From Novosphingobium kunmingense (GTDB lineage Bacteria > Pseudomonadota > Alphaproteobacteria > Sphingomonadales > Sphingomonadaceae): a stretch of DNA of 64,000 bases. The DNA is taken from assembly GCF_002813245.1 (NCBI RefSeq), contig NZ_PHUF01000002.1:496001-560000 (forward strand). Reading direction: 5' to 3'. A program made the translations under genes and the position numbers. This document shows positions 17,001 through 26,054 of this stretch, one piece after another. The notes beneath the pieces were generated by a model, which saw nothing but the letters and a program-made list of their open reading frames with translations, had not been told where the DNA came from and made no database searches. Numbering within the stretch: the stretch's first letter is position 1; each line of letters starts with the position of its first letter.

Positions 17001-18425
17001 GGGCAGGGCGAGCAGCCGCTCCGCCTCGAAGGACGGATCCTTGAGGATGGCGAACTGGAAGGGAAGATCGAGGTTGCGCGCGACGATGCGCGGCTGGGCG
17101 AAGCGAGGCGCGCACGTCGTGCGCAGGTGAAGGTTCGCCCCCTCGGTTTGCGCGTCGACGCCGCAGTTGAGGCCGATCGCCGGGTATTCGAGGTGCTCGC
17201 GGAAGCGGTAGGACGGCTCGACCCGGTCGAGGCGGAGCGGCCGGTGTGCGGCGCGGGGCAGCGCGATCGCGAGGCCGGCATTGAACACGGTGTTGCAACG
17301 GCCGCGGGCGTCGATGGGGGACAGCTCGGCCGACTGGTTATCGAGCATGATGCGCATGGACATCGAGCTCGGGTCAAGGAAGTCGGTCTGGCGCTCGACC
17401 TTGACGACGACGCGCGAAAGGTCGGGCACGATCCGGTTGCGGTCCACCGGGCGTGTGGAGAGCGTGGCTATTGCGGCGTTCCACTTCTCCTCCGAGAGCG
17501 TCTCGCCAGGCTGGACCGTTACGTCTCGCCACGCGATGCCCGCACCGATTCCGACCACCCAGGCCTCGAGCTGCGCCGCGATCGCGTCGGCCAGCGCCCG
17601 GTTGTAGACTTCAACGGAGGTGGCGAGGTCGCCGTCGGCGGCGTCGCAGCCGAATTCGAGCGTGGGCAGTTCGAGGTCGAGCCTTGTCCACTTTCCCGGG
17701 ATCGGGGCCGAATCGACGAGGTTGAGAGGAAGCTCTCGCCCTTCCCGGACAAGCCTTGCGATCGGAGGGACTGGGGGCTTGATCTCGTCGGGCGTGTTCG
17801 GATCGGTGTCTGGCGTGTCGCCGGGCCCCTGTGTCACTGCGTCGGGTTCTGGTTCGCCGCTGAGCAGCTTGATACCATGTGCGGCGTAGGCCTTCCTGCG
17901 CACCTCCGCTAGGATCTGCGCCCGCGTCGCCCTGACCTTCGAGCGCTTGGTCTCGTCCATCCCCTTCCAGTCCGGCCGGTCGACTCCGGCAGCCTGAAGT
18001 GCCGGCATTCGCTCCGTCCGGATGGCGTCGTCGATCTGCTGCTGGATCGTCGTGCGCAGCCGGAAGTCGAACTCGAGCTCGCCACCGCCGGCTAGCAGGT
18101 CGGTCCAGTTGGGAATGACCCGGACGTAGACCGAGAAGCGGGGCGTGACGCGCATCGTCGCGCTGGTTCCGGCGACGGTGATCAGGTCGATGCCGACTGC
18201 GGCGATGCGGATGTCCGTAGTCTCGTCGTCGTTGCCCGAAATGTCGAAGCGCGGCAGCAGCTGGTCGGCGAAGACGCCTCGCCGCGGCGAGCCGCCCAGC
18301 AGGTTCTTTCCACGCTCATCCGCGCCGCAGACCCGGTGGACCAGCGCGTTGACCAGCGCGTCGCAGACGGCTTCCTTCAGCTCGACGTCGATCGTCGCGA
18401 GCTCGCTGTTCGACTTACCCTTCAT
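14088..18425 (-). CDS. drmA: DISARM helicase DrmA
   Basis: A large SF2 helicase of 1,445 residues. Walker A is YFPTGGGKSEAF (near 618), the DEAH box is IIQDEAHLLEES (near 892) and the helicase C-terminal region includes AISHGVDVDRFN and QASSRVGRTHVGF. A four-Cys motif (CPVCGEL...CFNDRCDW) lies between the two, near 755-785. DrmA binds DNA and forms the DrmAB complex in DISARM. The start MKGKSNSEL overlaps the upstream gene by 11 bases; longer starts are shadow sequence inside that gene. Confidence 0.88.
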   Translation of the reverse strand: MKGKSNSELATIDVELKEAVCDALVNALVHRVCGADERGKNLLGGSPRRGVFADQLLPRFDISGNDDETTDIRIAAVGIDLITVAGTSATMRVTPRFSVYVRVIPNWTDLLAGGGELEFDFRLRTTIQQQIDDAIRTERMPALQAAGVDRPDWKGMDETKRSKVRATRAQILAEVRRKAYAAHGIKLLSGEPEPDAVTQGPGDTPDTDPNTPDEIKPPVPPIARLVREGRELPLNLVDSAPIPGKWTRLDLELPTLEFGCDAADGDLATSVEVYNRALADAIAAQLEAWVVGIGAGIAWRDVTVQPGETLSEEKWNAAIATLSTRPVDRNRIVPDLSRVVVKVERQTDFLDPSSMSMRIMLDNQSAELSPIDARGRCNTVFNAGLAIALPRAAHRPLRLDRVEPSYRFREHLEYPAIGLNCGVDAQTEGANLHLRTTCAPRFAQPRIVARNLDLPFQFAILKDPSFEAERLLALPREYVRWIDEQEVRLRDTVTVGLEPADAAIEETRLRKDIAAQRAEARYIERGVELLIASKKAADNLAAGGDGDRHALEQRAAPWRAWTMTNEAFALRDSFDAKRGWRLFQMAFMLAHVPVFASRMDEWREAHDPLLDEDGVSLLYFPTGGGKSEAFYGTLLFAMFLDRLRGKDRGITAMIRYPLRLLTLQQAQRLLKLVIRAEMVRKRHAVGAWPFEMGFWVGSQNTPNHYREFKAEIPLVADHDHPDDANLDGETGDDQERDRGRRYVDAREAYDKIPDCPVCGELTGLRRDEGDGPYGRRAAILCFNDRCDWNRAHGQRYPLPFLLTDDAVYARAPSIVLGTIDKLAMLGQNTSTISKVLGMFGLARRADDRGNFDNPRSEADLKRDPATERCSNVFPAYANGKRVFHDPFPSLIIQDEAHLLEESLGTFSGLFDTLLETTLEDIADMAGDGLGVARRWTGDGWGAPRMPKIIAATATISAPERQLETLYQRIPLRFPYPGPDLYHSFFAEPAAPPAWNQDRVALAASLPFAYAPEATAPWMRLYVSLMTNDATHTVTTVGVLAAFHGIVTALWDGMRDDTRRAQAIATIRAAISPGRAGDWHRAAIDRATDQGHEADIMALVDLHRIALAYVTNKKGGDQIIDALSAAVEHEHRRIGRAHASFDSRLISGGIDMKDIQAVMEAADKSFAGADYPDVAQTVRNIVATSAISHGVDVDRFNSMFFAGLPSDIAEYIQASSRVGRTHVGFVMLLPTPQNRRDRYVVETHDIFHRFLERMIAPPAVERWAENAIKRTMASYVQAWAMLREARDFMGKDAARKFEVVHMDQVNRLAALEQRDHLAFTKELVVFMLRASGFAGKGASHLGSPHYEEFYRGLVDKQVENFARDISGRGTISSLRDYWKDLPAFKPPMTSLRDVDEAGYIVAAARDPLARGKSTDVDRRDLAKVMKAIRTQRGSASEMDADGGSNG

Positions 18426-21174
18426 GACGCCTGTAGCTCCGAACTTGATCGACGATCGCGACATGCTCCTCCGCCATCGACCTGAGCATGCGGATCTGGT
18501 CCGTGCGGTCGCGGTTGCTCGCCATGGCCGCGTGCGGATCGGTAAGTATTCCGCGAAAAGCGTCGTGGAACACGTTGCCGTAGCGGACGCGGTGCGACCG
18601 CTGCGCCACGACGGCCCACCTCCAGAAGTTGCCCGCCATGCGCTCACTAATTCCGAGCGCGGCGGTGAAGCGCATGAACGTGACCTCGTCCTGTGGTGCG
18701 TGCGGCACGACGTCGTGGAGCGGCTTGTCGATCTCGTCGTCGAGGTCGATCCAGTATCGCGCGGTTTCGGGCGGCACTGCGGGTTCGCGCATCACGGCGA
18801 CGAGGGATCGCAGCTTCCCTATCGTCGTTGGCTCGGGCACTGCGGCGAAGCGCTCGGCAACCAGCTGGTGATAGTCGCGGATTTCCTCGGCGGCGGTCGC
18901 GCGGATGTTCACCAGCGTGCGTGCTCGCTCGACGAAGCCCTGGCCGATGACGCAAACCTCGTCGCCTACCTTCACTTGCGATGCCGGACGCTCGACAAAC
19001 GAGGTCGTCGCGGCGCCGTCGTCGCGCAGTACGATCTCGGTGCTGCGGCGGGCAATGATGCGCTGGCCGTTCTTCAATTCGATTTCGACAAGGTTCCGCT
19101 CGCCCTTGCCGCCACCGCTTAGATCCACCACGAGGCCGTTGGGGAACTCGACGTCGTCCGTAGGCATCTCGAATCGGACGACATGGCGGCCGATCTCCTC
19201 GACTCGCTCGCCGGCCCTTGCTGCAAATGCGCGCAGCCGGGCCGCCAGCGGCGCGATGTCGATTTCTTCCGCAAGACGCTCGGCGTCGCGCGTGGCGAAC
19301 GCGAGTGTGTCAGCGTCCGCTAGCACGGTAACGTGCTCGGGAAGCCAGGGCTGGGTGAGCGCCGTCAGTATCGCGGTCCGCGTCGGCGCCACGAGGACGA
19401 CGCGCTTAAACTGGTTCCGTGCGGTCTGTGGCAGGTCGACGACGGTCCTAAGCGCGCGTTCGCCTCCGAAACGGACGAACTCAGATTCGATCCGCGCGCC
19501 CAGCTTGGGATGGGCGGCGCCGAGCCGGTCGGCCGCGAACTCAGCGACCAGGTCCGACCTGAACACGAACACAGATTTCGAGCTTGACCTGAGCGCGGGC
19601 TGGATCGCGTCCTCGAGCAGCGTCGTCATCGGCGTGGCGCCATTGAACGTGCGCATCAGTTCGCGGGCGGCAGCCAGCGCGCCGGCCTCGGCATCGACTT
19701 GGCTGGCGAGGCTTCGCGGATCGTTCAGCGTCGCGAGGTCGCCCGTTACCCGGTAGACCGCGAGTAGGTCGTCGGCTGACGCGGTCGACGTCTCGTGCTC
19801 GAGAAACGTGCTCAACTCGGCGAGAGAGCCGGGCAGGGAAGCCGTGCGGCGGACGGTCGCGATCAAGTTGCGCGCCGTCGTCGCTCCGTGCGGGTCGCCC
19901 TTGTCGGCGAGGCTGTTCGCCAGGCGTCGGAGCGCCTCGATCCCATGGTCGACCTCGCCGAAGAAGCCATCGACATCGATGCTGCTTCCGCCTTCGAACG
20001 CTGGCGCGCCGGACGCGACGGGCCGGACGATGTCAGCAACTTCCGAATATGCGACATGGCCGGTGGCCGGCGTGACCTTACCGTTTCGCCCTGGCCGGCG
20101 CGTGCCCAGGACGTCGAACCGCGCGGTGCGATAGGTCCAGGGATCGTCGGCGATGGCTAGGATACCGGTCATCGGATGGAACTCGCGCAGGCAGGTGACA
20201 CATTCAGTTGCCTTTTCCACCCAATCCCAGCCCAGCCGGTTGCGAGCGTTCCGAGTTAGGTCGAGAATGAGCAGGTCCGGGCTGTGCTTGATCGCCCGCA
20301 GATTGACGCCGAGCCGCTCGCCGGTGCGCAGTGTGTAGAGAAAGAAGTCGGCCTTCGATGGATCGTCGGCGTCATTCGACCGCCGCTGCGTCGCAATATC
20401 CGTCTTTGAACGCGTCCGCCAAAGGAGTGTACTGTTGGAGGAGCGGTCGCCCCCCGGCGATCCATGCGGCACGAGCTCGTCGAGGATCGGATGCTCAAAC
20501 TCCGCATAGTCGCGCCCATCGGAGGCGCGTCCGGTCAGCTTGCGAACGCGCGCCAGCACCTGATGGTAGTCCTTTGCGGCGTCACCGCCGCCATTCAGGT
20601 ATCGCTTCACGTGCTCGAAGTTAACCGCCCCGAGCGTGTGTCGTCCCACTTGGACTTGGCGGGCCTGCGCATGCGTGCTGCGCGCGTATGGAAAGACGAT
20701 CGCGCGCACCTCGTCGGATCGACGGCGGCAATTCTCCAATGAACCTTGGACGACAACTTGCTCGACTTCCGCGCTGCCGACGGCCGCGATCGTCAGCAGG
20801 CTGACGATTGCCGACGGCGAGATGCGCACCGGCGGCCAGGGCATTACTACCTGCACGGACCCGTCGGAGGCTACCTCGGCCGCCGAGCGCACCAGCCGTG
20901 TGTACGCTGGCGTGATTTCCGCCACCTCGGAGTGCCCAAGCTGGTGGAATGGCTGCGCGGCAAGCGTCGCCATGTAGCGTTCCACCTCGCGCCGCGGACG
21001 CTCCGGTGCGGCCGGTTTCAGCTGCATGGCGGCCGCGGCTGCACTTCGCGCCGCGTTGGCCTTCGCCATCTTCGAGAGTAGCGCCTGACGCTTATCGAGC
21101 GCGACCCGCCGCTGTTCGGCGCGATCGTTCAGGTCCATGCCCGGTGGCTTCTGGAATGGACGGTCGCGTCTCAT
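18415..21174 (-). CDS. DrmE-like DISARM-associated protein (919 aa)
   Basis: It is coupled to the methylase upstream (TGATG) and to drmA downstream (11-base overlap), so it is an integral part of the operon. No Walker A motif is visible. Some stretches (SSKSVFVFRSDLVAEFAADRLG region, KRVVLVAPTRTAILTAL) look like degenerate helicase-type folds, as described for DrmE of class 2 DISARM. The N-terminal 60 residues are basic and Ala-rich. DrmE identity is inferred from position, size and these hints; it could be a new component. The start MRRDRPFQK is chosen for the overlap. Confidence 0.55.
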   Translation of the reverse strand: MRRDRPFQKPPGMDLNDRAEQRRVALDKRQALLSKMAKANAARSAAAAAMQLKPAAPERPRREVERYMATLAAQPFHQLGHSEVAEITPAYTRLVRSAAEVASDGSVQVVMPWPPVRISPSAIVSLLTIAAVGSAEVEQVVVQGSLENCRRRSDEVRAIVFPYARSTHAQARQVQVGRHTLGAVNFEHVKRYLNGGGDAAKDYHQVLARVRKLTGRASDGRDYAEFEHPILDELVPHGSPGGDRSSNSTLLWRTRSKTDIATQRRSNDADDPSKADFFLYTLRTGERLGVNLRAIKHSPDLLILDLTRNARNRLGWDWVEKATECVTCLREFHPMTGILAIADDPWTYRTARFDVLGTRRPGRNGKVTPATGHVAYSEVADIVRPVASGAPAFEGGSSIDVDGFFGEVDHGIEALRRLANSLADKGDPHGATTARNLIATVRRTASLPGSLAELSTFLEHETSTASADDLLAVYRVTGDLATLNDPRSLASQVDAEAGALAAARELMRTFNGATPMTTLLEDAIQPALRSSSKSVFVFRSDLVAEFAADRLGAAHPKLGARIESEFVRFGGERALRTVVDLPQTARNQFKRVVLVAPTRTAILTALTQPWLPEHVTVLADADTLAFATRDAERLAEEIDIAPLAARLRAFAARAGERVEEIGRHVVRFEMPTDDVEFPNGLVVDLSGGGKGERNLVEIELKNGQRIIARRSTEIVLRDDGAATTSFVERPASQVKVGDEVCVIGQGFVERARTLVNIRATAAEEIRDYHQLVAERFAAVPEPTTIGKLRSLVAVMREPAVPPETARYWIDLDDEIDKPLHDVVPHAPQDEVTFMRFTAALGISERMAGNFWRWAVVAQRSHRVRYGNVFHDAFRGILTDPHAAMASNRDRTDQIRMLRSMAEEHVAIVDQVRSYRRHEG

Positions 21175-22778
21175 CAGGCGCCAACCGACTCCGGCAAAAG
21201 CTGGTAGGCTGTCGAGGCAGCGGCCTCGGCATCGTCGCAATCGGCGAGGGCTGCGGTGAAGGCGGCCGGCGTGGGGAGGTCGAGCTGTCTCAGCAGCGTC
21301 ACGGAAATAGCCGCTGTTCCCGAGACGCGGCGGTATCGCTGGTCTACCGCGGCGGTGTTTAGCAGCCGCACCGCCAACTCAAGATTGTCGGGATCGTGGC
21401 CCGTCAGGACGATGGTGTGGTTCTCGCTCACGAATCCACCCCATCTGGAAAGAACGGTCGGATCGACCATTGCGGCGACCAGCCGGCGCGGCTGCTTGTC
21501 GTTGGTGGTTCGCTGCATGACCGCGGCGGCACGGGTCACGATTGCGGAGCTGTCGCCAGGGAAGGTCACGAAGTCGGTCCCCGCGCCCTTTTTCCCCGCT
21601 GGCCTGCAGAGCTCGCCGGGCCGCACGTTCTTTGCCCATACCAACGGGTAGCCCCGCTGCCGCCGGCCGAGCTTCGGAACGAGCCGGGCCTTCTCTCGGT
21701 TCCACACGAAGTAGCCCGCCCGGGCGGTGACGCCGTAGTCGGCGAGGGTCGCCCCGCCGACGAGTTTCGGATCGATGGCGGGAAGCGGCCAGGCGTCGCC
21801 CGGCTCCGCGGGAAGCCGCTGCTCGACTAACGGTGCGCTTGAAGGCATCAGGCCGACTACTGGGAAGCGCACGGGCGCATCCGGATCGTGAACCTTTCCC
21901 TTGCGGGCGATCAGCACGCTTATGTCCTGCGCGACATCGATGAACACGCCGTCCCGGCCGGCGATCGAACCGACAGCGAGCACCTCGGCCTTTGAGCGGA
22001 TGAAGGCACGCATGCGGTCGTAGAGCGGTCCCGCGCGGAAGCTGGACGGGATGACTAATGCCACGATGCCGCCAGGCTTTGCGTGTCGAAAGCAAAGCTC
22101 GGTGAACAGTGCGTATTTGTTGATGTGGCCGCTGTGTGCGACCTTACGCCAGGACTTGCCGCGCACCTCGTCGAGCGCGATGCGGCCATAGGGAGGGTTC
22201 GCTATCACTAGGCCGTACGAAGCCGGGATCGTCACGCGGAGCGCGTCGCCGGTGAGGACCACCTCGCGGGGCAGAGCCGAGCCGAGCCTCTCCGCGATGA
22301 GCCGGCTCGACAGTGTTGCGAGCCCCGCGTCGATCTCGATGCCATTGAGCCGGTATGCGACCTCCTCCGCGTTGAGTCCCGCGGTTGCCATGCGTCCCGC
22401 CAAGGTTGACAGGAAGGCGGCGCCGCCGGCGGCCGGGTCGAGTACCGTGTCGGTCCCAAGGTCGAACCCGGCCTCGATGGCGAGATCGACCACAGCATCG
22501 GCTACGGTCGGCGGAGTGAAGTAGGTAGCCTGTGAGCGGCGAACCTTCGTCGGAAGCATCAGCGTGTAAAGCGTCCCGATCCAGTAGTGGCGCTCGTCAG
22601 TGGGCAATGCGTGCAGCACACGGCGGAACGCGTCCTGCCGTGGATCGGCGCCGATGTCCGACAGCAGGTCGAGGCATAGGTCAGCCCGCGCCTGGGTTGT
22701 GGCCACATCCTTGACGAGGTTTCGCGCGGCCGCGCGCGCATGCGCGAGGAGCGCCGACTTCGTCCCCTTCTGACCCAT
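21174..22778 (-). CDS. drmMI: N6-adenine-type DNA methyltransferase of the DISARM operon
   Basis: SAM-binding part has VLDPAAGGAAFL and the catalytic motif IANPPYGRI, typical of N6-adenine methylases of type I/II RM style. The C-terminal part resembles a target-recognition domain. In DISARM the methylase marks self DNA. This adenine type is the DrmMI kind, usual in class 1 systems. It is the first gene of the operon, next to an approximately 250-base upstream gap. The start is ATG 22778 after GGGGG; a GTG at 22802 is possible. About 534 residues. Confidence 0.8.
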   Translation of the reverse strand: MGQKGTKSALLAHARAAARNLVKDVATTQARADLCLDLLSDIGADPRQDAFRRVLHALPTDERHYWIGTLYTLMLPTKVRRSQATYFTPPTVADAVVDLAIEAGFDLGTDTVLDPAAGGAAFLSTLAGRMATAGLNAEEVAYRLNGIEIDAGLATLSSRLIAERLGSALPREVVLTGDALRVTIPASYGLVIANPPYGRIALDEVRGKSWRKVAHSGHINKYALFTELCFRHAKPGGIVALVIPSSFRAGPLYDRMRAFIRSKAEVLAVGSIAGRDGVFIDVAQDISVLIARKGKVHDPDAPVRFPVVGLMPSSAPLVEQRLPAEPGDAWPLPAIDPKLVGGATLADYGVTARAGYFVWNREKARLVPKLGRRQRGYPLVWAKNVRPGELCRPAGKKGAGTDFVTFPGDSSAIVTRAAAVMQRTTNDKQPRRLVAAMVDPTVLSRWGGFVSENHTIVLTGHDPDNLELAVRLLNTAAVDQRYRRVSGTAAISVTLLRQLDLPTPAAFTAALADCDDAEAAASTAYQLLPESVGA

Positions 22779-23031
22779 ATCCCCCGCTTCCCCTACGCTC
22801 ACTATGCCGCGGTGGCTCGCAGTTATACGATAGTCTTCTCGTCTAGCAAAATCACTTAATGCGCTATTTTCTTCGATTTCGGACGAACTTCGGCGGGCAC
22901 GGTGATTTCTTCGCTACCGTCGGCAGATCATCTATCGGTGTTGCTTCGTTCACAACGGCCACCCGCATCCCACAACCTCCTCGATAGATAAGGCAATCAA
23001 CTCGGCGGAAACGCTCTTCAGTGGCCTCATC

Positions 23032-23955
23032 TCACCCCAAATAGCGGTTCTCACGATGCCACCTAAGCGCCTCGGGCGCTGGCGAGGCGAAGCCGGGACG
23101 AGGACTTCCGATTTCGGTGCCCTGCATCGCGTAGTAGTGGACGCCATTGTCGAAGTCCGCCTTCAACCGCTCGCTTACCGCGAATCGGTTCCGCTCGGTG
23201 ACCGTGACGTAACCGAGGTCGAACAGGCGGTGGATGTCGGTGCGTAGCAGAAGGCCGTTGGAGATGTCGTGGTCGCCGCCATCGCGATAGGCGCGGATGT
23301 GCGCGGCATCGAGAATAGGAAGTGTCTTCTCGCCGGATACCGCGCAGCGGCGGCCGTAGCCATCCGTCACGGACAGGCGGAATGCTCCCTGGCCGAGCCG
23401 CTGCCGCATCGAAACCGGCTTTCCGTAGCGGTCACCCGAGACTGGCAGCGGCGCGGCAGGCGTTGCGGCGAGCCGCTCGCTGACCGCTTGCCAGAGGCGC
23501 AGGCCCTCGTCAGTGTCGGTGGAGTAGCCCTTGCCGACCACGATGTTGCGCGAGAAGCTGTCAGGCACCGGGATCCAGCGGTCCCTCGGCCAGAAGAAGG
23601 GTTCGGTCAGGATCCGGCATCCGATAACCGGGTCCTCGCGCTGCTCCAGGGGAGCGCTCTGGTGGCGCAGTTTGGCGATCGTCGCGCGCATGTCGGAAAG
23701 CGAATTGTTACCGTTCTTTCGGCCGAACGCGTCCCAGGCCAGCGATAGTGGCGCAAGCGAGGCGTGGCCAAACACCCCGCCGCCGGCGATTGCCGCGTCC
23801 GCGCCCTTGAGCTTGAACAGGAACATATCGCCCGGCTGCAGTGCCTTGAACTCGCCCGTCCCGGACGGCTGCCAGAAGTTGACTTCATCGGGCGCGATGC
23901 CCGCCAGAAAGTCGAACCACGGCTTGTAAGTGACGCCAAGGAAGATTTTGACCAC
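23032..23955 (-). CDS. HNH endonuclease with N-terminal PUA-like domain
   Basis: The C-terminal half holds an HNH nuclease (CAVSGEKTLPILDAAHIRAY, then NGLLLRTDIHRLFDLGYVTV). The N-terminal 130 residues begin VKIFLGVTYKPWFDFLAG and include LQPGDMFLFKLKG and GGGVFGHASL, typical of PUA/EVE-like modified-base readers. The pairing suggests a restriction enzyme sensing modified DNA (type IV-like), which is inference. It is on the same strand as the DISARM operon but separated by about 250 bases. The GTG start at 23955 is the best available, with no clear ribosome site. Confidence 0.75.
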   Translation of the reverse strand: MVKIFLGVTYKPWFDFLAGIAPDEVNFWQPSGTGEFKALQPGDMFLFKLKGADAAIAGGGVFGHASLAPLSLAWDAFGRKNGNNSLSDMRATIAKLRHQSAPLEQREDPVIGCRILTEPFFWPRDRWIPVPDSFSRNIVVGKGYSTDTDEGLRLWQAVSERLAATPAAPLPVSGDRYGKPVSMRQRLGQGAFRLSVTDGYGRRCAVSGEKTLPILDAAHIRAYRDGGDHDISNGLLLRTDIHRLFDLGYVTVTERNRFAVSERLKADFDNGVHYYAMQGTEIGSPRPGFASPAPEALRWHRENRYLG

Positions 23956-24073
23956 AGCATGACTATGGCTGGTCTAAATTGCTTGGCAAGCTTCGTCGCT
24001 GCTCTAGAACTTCCAAGTCCTTCCTTCCCGATTGCGTTCCCACCCGCTAACTCGCTCGATCCGGGGAGATTGT

Positions 24074-25126
24074 ATGACGAAGCTATGGAACATCGATGGG
24101 GACTCGCTCAGTCCGATGACGGCGGAGCGTCTTGACGCGGAGGATCGGCTCGAGCGTTGGCTTGAGGCCGACATATCGATCCTTGATCCATCGCTTCTCG
24201 TAATCGGCAGGCAGGTCGTGACGTCTCATCAGGGGCGCATCGATCTCATCGCGATCAACGCGGAAGGCTCGGTGACGGTGATCGAGCTCAAGCGTGATCG
24301 AACTCCCCGCGATATCGTCGCGCAGGTGCTTGACTATGCGAGCTGGGTCTCCGGCCTGGATACGCCTGCGGTTCATGTGATGGCGGATGAATACCTTCGA
24401 CGAAGGGGAAGCGGCTTCGTCGAGGCGTTCCAGAGGAAGTTTGGGGGACCGCCGCCCGAGCCACTGAACGCCACCCATTCGATGGTCATTGTAGCGAGCG
24501 CCCTCGACCCGGCCTCGCAGCGTATCGTCGAGTATCTCGCCCGCGTCCATGACGTCGGCATCAACACGGCCTTCTTCACCGTATTCGGCGATGGCCGGGG
24601 CCAGTACCTCGCGGCTGATTGGCTGATGGACCAGGAGGAGGTGGTCGAGCGCACCGAGCGTAGGGCGAAGGCGCCTTGGTCAGGCCTTTGGTATGTCAAC
24701 GTCGGGGAAGGCGAGTCACGCTGCTGGGAGGATATGCGGACATTGGGCTTCCTCGCCGCCGGCGGTGGCCGCACCTATTCCGGCGCTATGGACAAGTTGG
24801 AGCCCGGAGCACGCATCTACGCCTACCAGAAGGGTGCTGGCTATGTAGGTTTCGGCACGGTGACGGAAGCGGCGGTGATGGCCCGCGACGCAGTAATCGA
24901 TGGTCGGCCGCTGTTCGATTACTCTTTGGCGCAGCCGAACATACGCCATCACTCGGAAGATCCCGAACTCGCCGAATACATCGTCCGCGTCGACTGGCAG
25001 ATGCAGGTGCCACTGCCACAGGCGAAGACCTTCCCCGGCGTCTTTGCCAACCAAAACGTTGTGTGCCGCCTGCGCGATGCCGCCACCCTGGATTTCCTGG
25101 CTCGCGAGTTTGGTGCGCCCGAATGA
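24074..25126 (+). CDS. NucS/DUF91-like nuclease with EVE-like C-terminus
   Basis: Residues 45-90 carry the PD-(D/E)xK pattern of NucS-type nucleases: GRIDLIA (Asp57), VIELKRD (Glu71, Lys73) and QVLDYASWV. The C-terminal half, from WYVNVGEGESRCWEDMRTLG through GARIYAYQKGAGYVGFG, resembles a PUA/EVE-like base-reading domain. Start 24074 follows GGGGAGA. It is divergent from the HNH gene, about 120 bases away. A DNA-repair or restriction role is likely; the exact substrate is unknown. 350 residues. Confidence 0.7.
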   Translation: MTKLWNIDGDSLSPMTAERLDAEDRLERWLEADISILDPSLLVIGRQVVTSHQGRIDLIAINAEGSVTVIELKRDRTPRDIVAQVLDYASWVSGLDTPAVHVMADEYLRRRGSGFVEAFQRKFGGPPPEPLNATHSMVIVASALDPASQRIVEYLARVHDVGINTAFFTVFGDGRGQYLAADWLMDQEEVVERTERRAKAPWSGLWYVNVGEGESRCWEDMRTLGFLAAGGGRTYSGAMDKLEPGARIYAYQKGAGYVGFGTVTEAAVMARDAVIDGRPLFDYSLAQPNIRHHSEDPELAEYIVRVDWQMQVPLPQAKTFPGVFANQNVVCRLRDAATLDFLAREFGAPE

Positions 25127-25160
25127 CGATGACCATCCCCGAGACTATAAGCGTGCGAGG

Positions 25161-26054
25161 ATGCCAGTGACCGACCAGCGATACTACACGGATCGGGCAT
25201 ATGGACCGCGTCCGGCTGTGGTCGTGACCATCGACGAACGGGTGTGGGGTGGTCTGCTCGCACTGATCGAGACGCGCATCAGCGGCGGCGCCTTTGGTGC
25301 CCGCTTCCCCGAGCAATGCCCCGATGGTCAGGGGCCCTGCGGCTGTGACGAACAGGCGTTTTCACGCGTACTCCTCGCGGAGGTGCCGTGGATCGAGTGG
25401 CCGTTGCGCGCCGGAGAGGTTCCGGAAACCCCGGTGATCCTCGACTTGCTCGAATTCTGCGCGTCTGCGGTGGGCGAGCCGCTCGAAGGGTTTTTCCATC
25501 CCTTCTACCGACATTACCACCTGAGCTGGGATCGAGAGGCTGGGCTTGCCGCCTTCGTTGCGGACGTGAACCTGCTTTTCCGCAGAAATGCGGTCGCGTA
25601 TCAACTAGACGACGTTGGGCAAGCAAGGCGGATATTGCCACAGCCGGTGGCGGAAACCCTCGGCTGGGCCATGTTCCAGACTGGGGAAGAAGAGACCGAC
25701 CGCCTGCTGGAGGCGGCGCGCTCTCGCTTCATGTCGCCGAAGCCGGAGGACCGGAGGGATGCGCTCGAGAAGCTCTGGGACGCGTTCGAGCGGCTCAAGA
25801 CACTCGAGGCCGGTGCGGACAAGAAGGCCCAAGCAAACGCGCTCCTAGACCGCTCCGCCGATCCCGGAACCGCCCTACGCGAGACGCTCGGGGAGGAAGC
25901 TGTCGCGTTAACGAAAATCGGTAACAGCTTCCGCATCCGCCATTCGGAGACCAGTCAGGAGCCGATCGGTCGATCCGAGCAGCTTGACTGGCTCTTCGTT
26001 CGCATGTTCGCATTCGTGCGTCTCGTGCTGAGGAGCTCAGGGCGCGGCGGCTGA
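25161..26054 (+). CDS. HEPN/Abi-like protein of the defence island (297 aa)
   Basis: It starts 34 bases after the nuclease gene, so it probably shares its transcript. The last 140 residues include SRFMSPKPEDRRDALEKLWD, KTLEAG and LTKIGNSFRIRHSET, a pattern I associate with C-terminal domains of abortive-infection proteins (AbiJ-like/HEPN type). The R-x-R-H-S-E-T end could be an RNase motif of R-x4-6-H style. The N-terminal half is not recognised and holds a CGCDE motif. The ribosome site is weak. Function is inferred from context; other roles are possible. Confidence 0.6.
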   Translation: MPVTDQRYYTDRAYGPRPAVVVTIDERVWGGLLALIETRISGGAFGARFPEQCPDGQGPCGCDEQAFSRVLLAEVPWIEWPLRAGEVPETPVILDLLEFCASAVGEPLEGFFHPFYRHYHLSWDREAGLAAFVADVNLLFRRNAVAYQLDDVGQARRILPQPVAETLGWAMFQTGEEETDRLLEAARSRFMSPKPEDRRDALEKLWDAFERLKTLEAGADKKAQANALLDRSADPGTALRETLGEEAVALTKIGNSFRIRHSETSQEPIGRSEQLDWLFVRMFAFVRLVLRSSGRGG

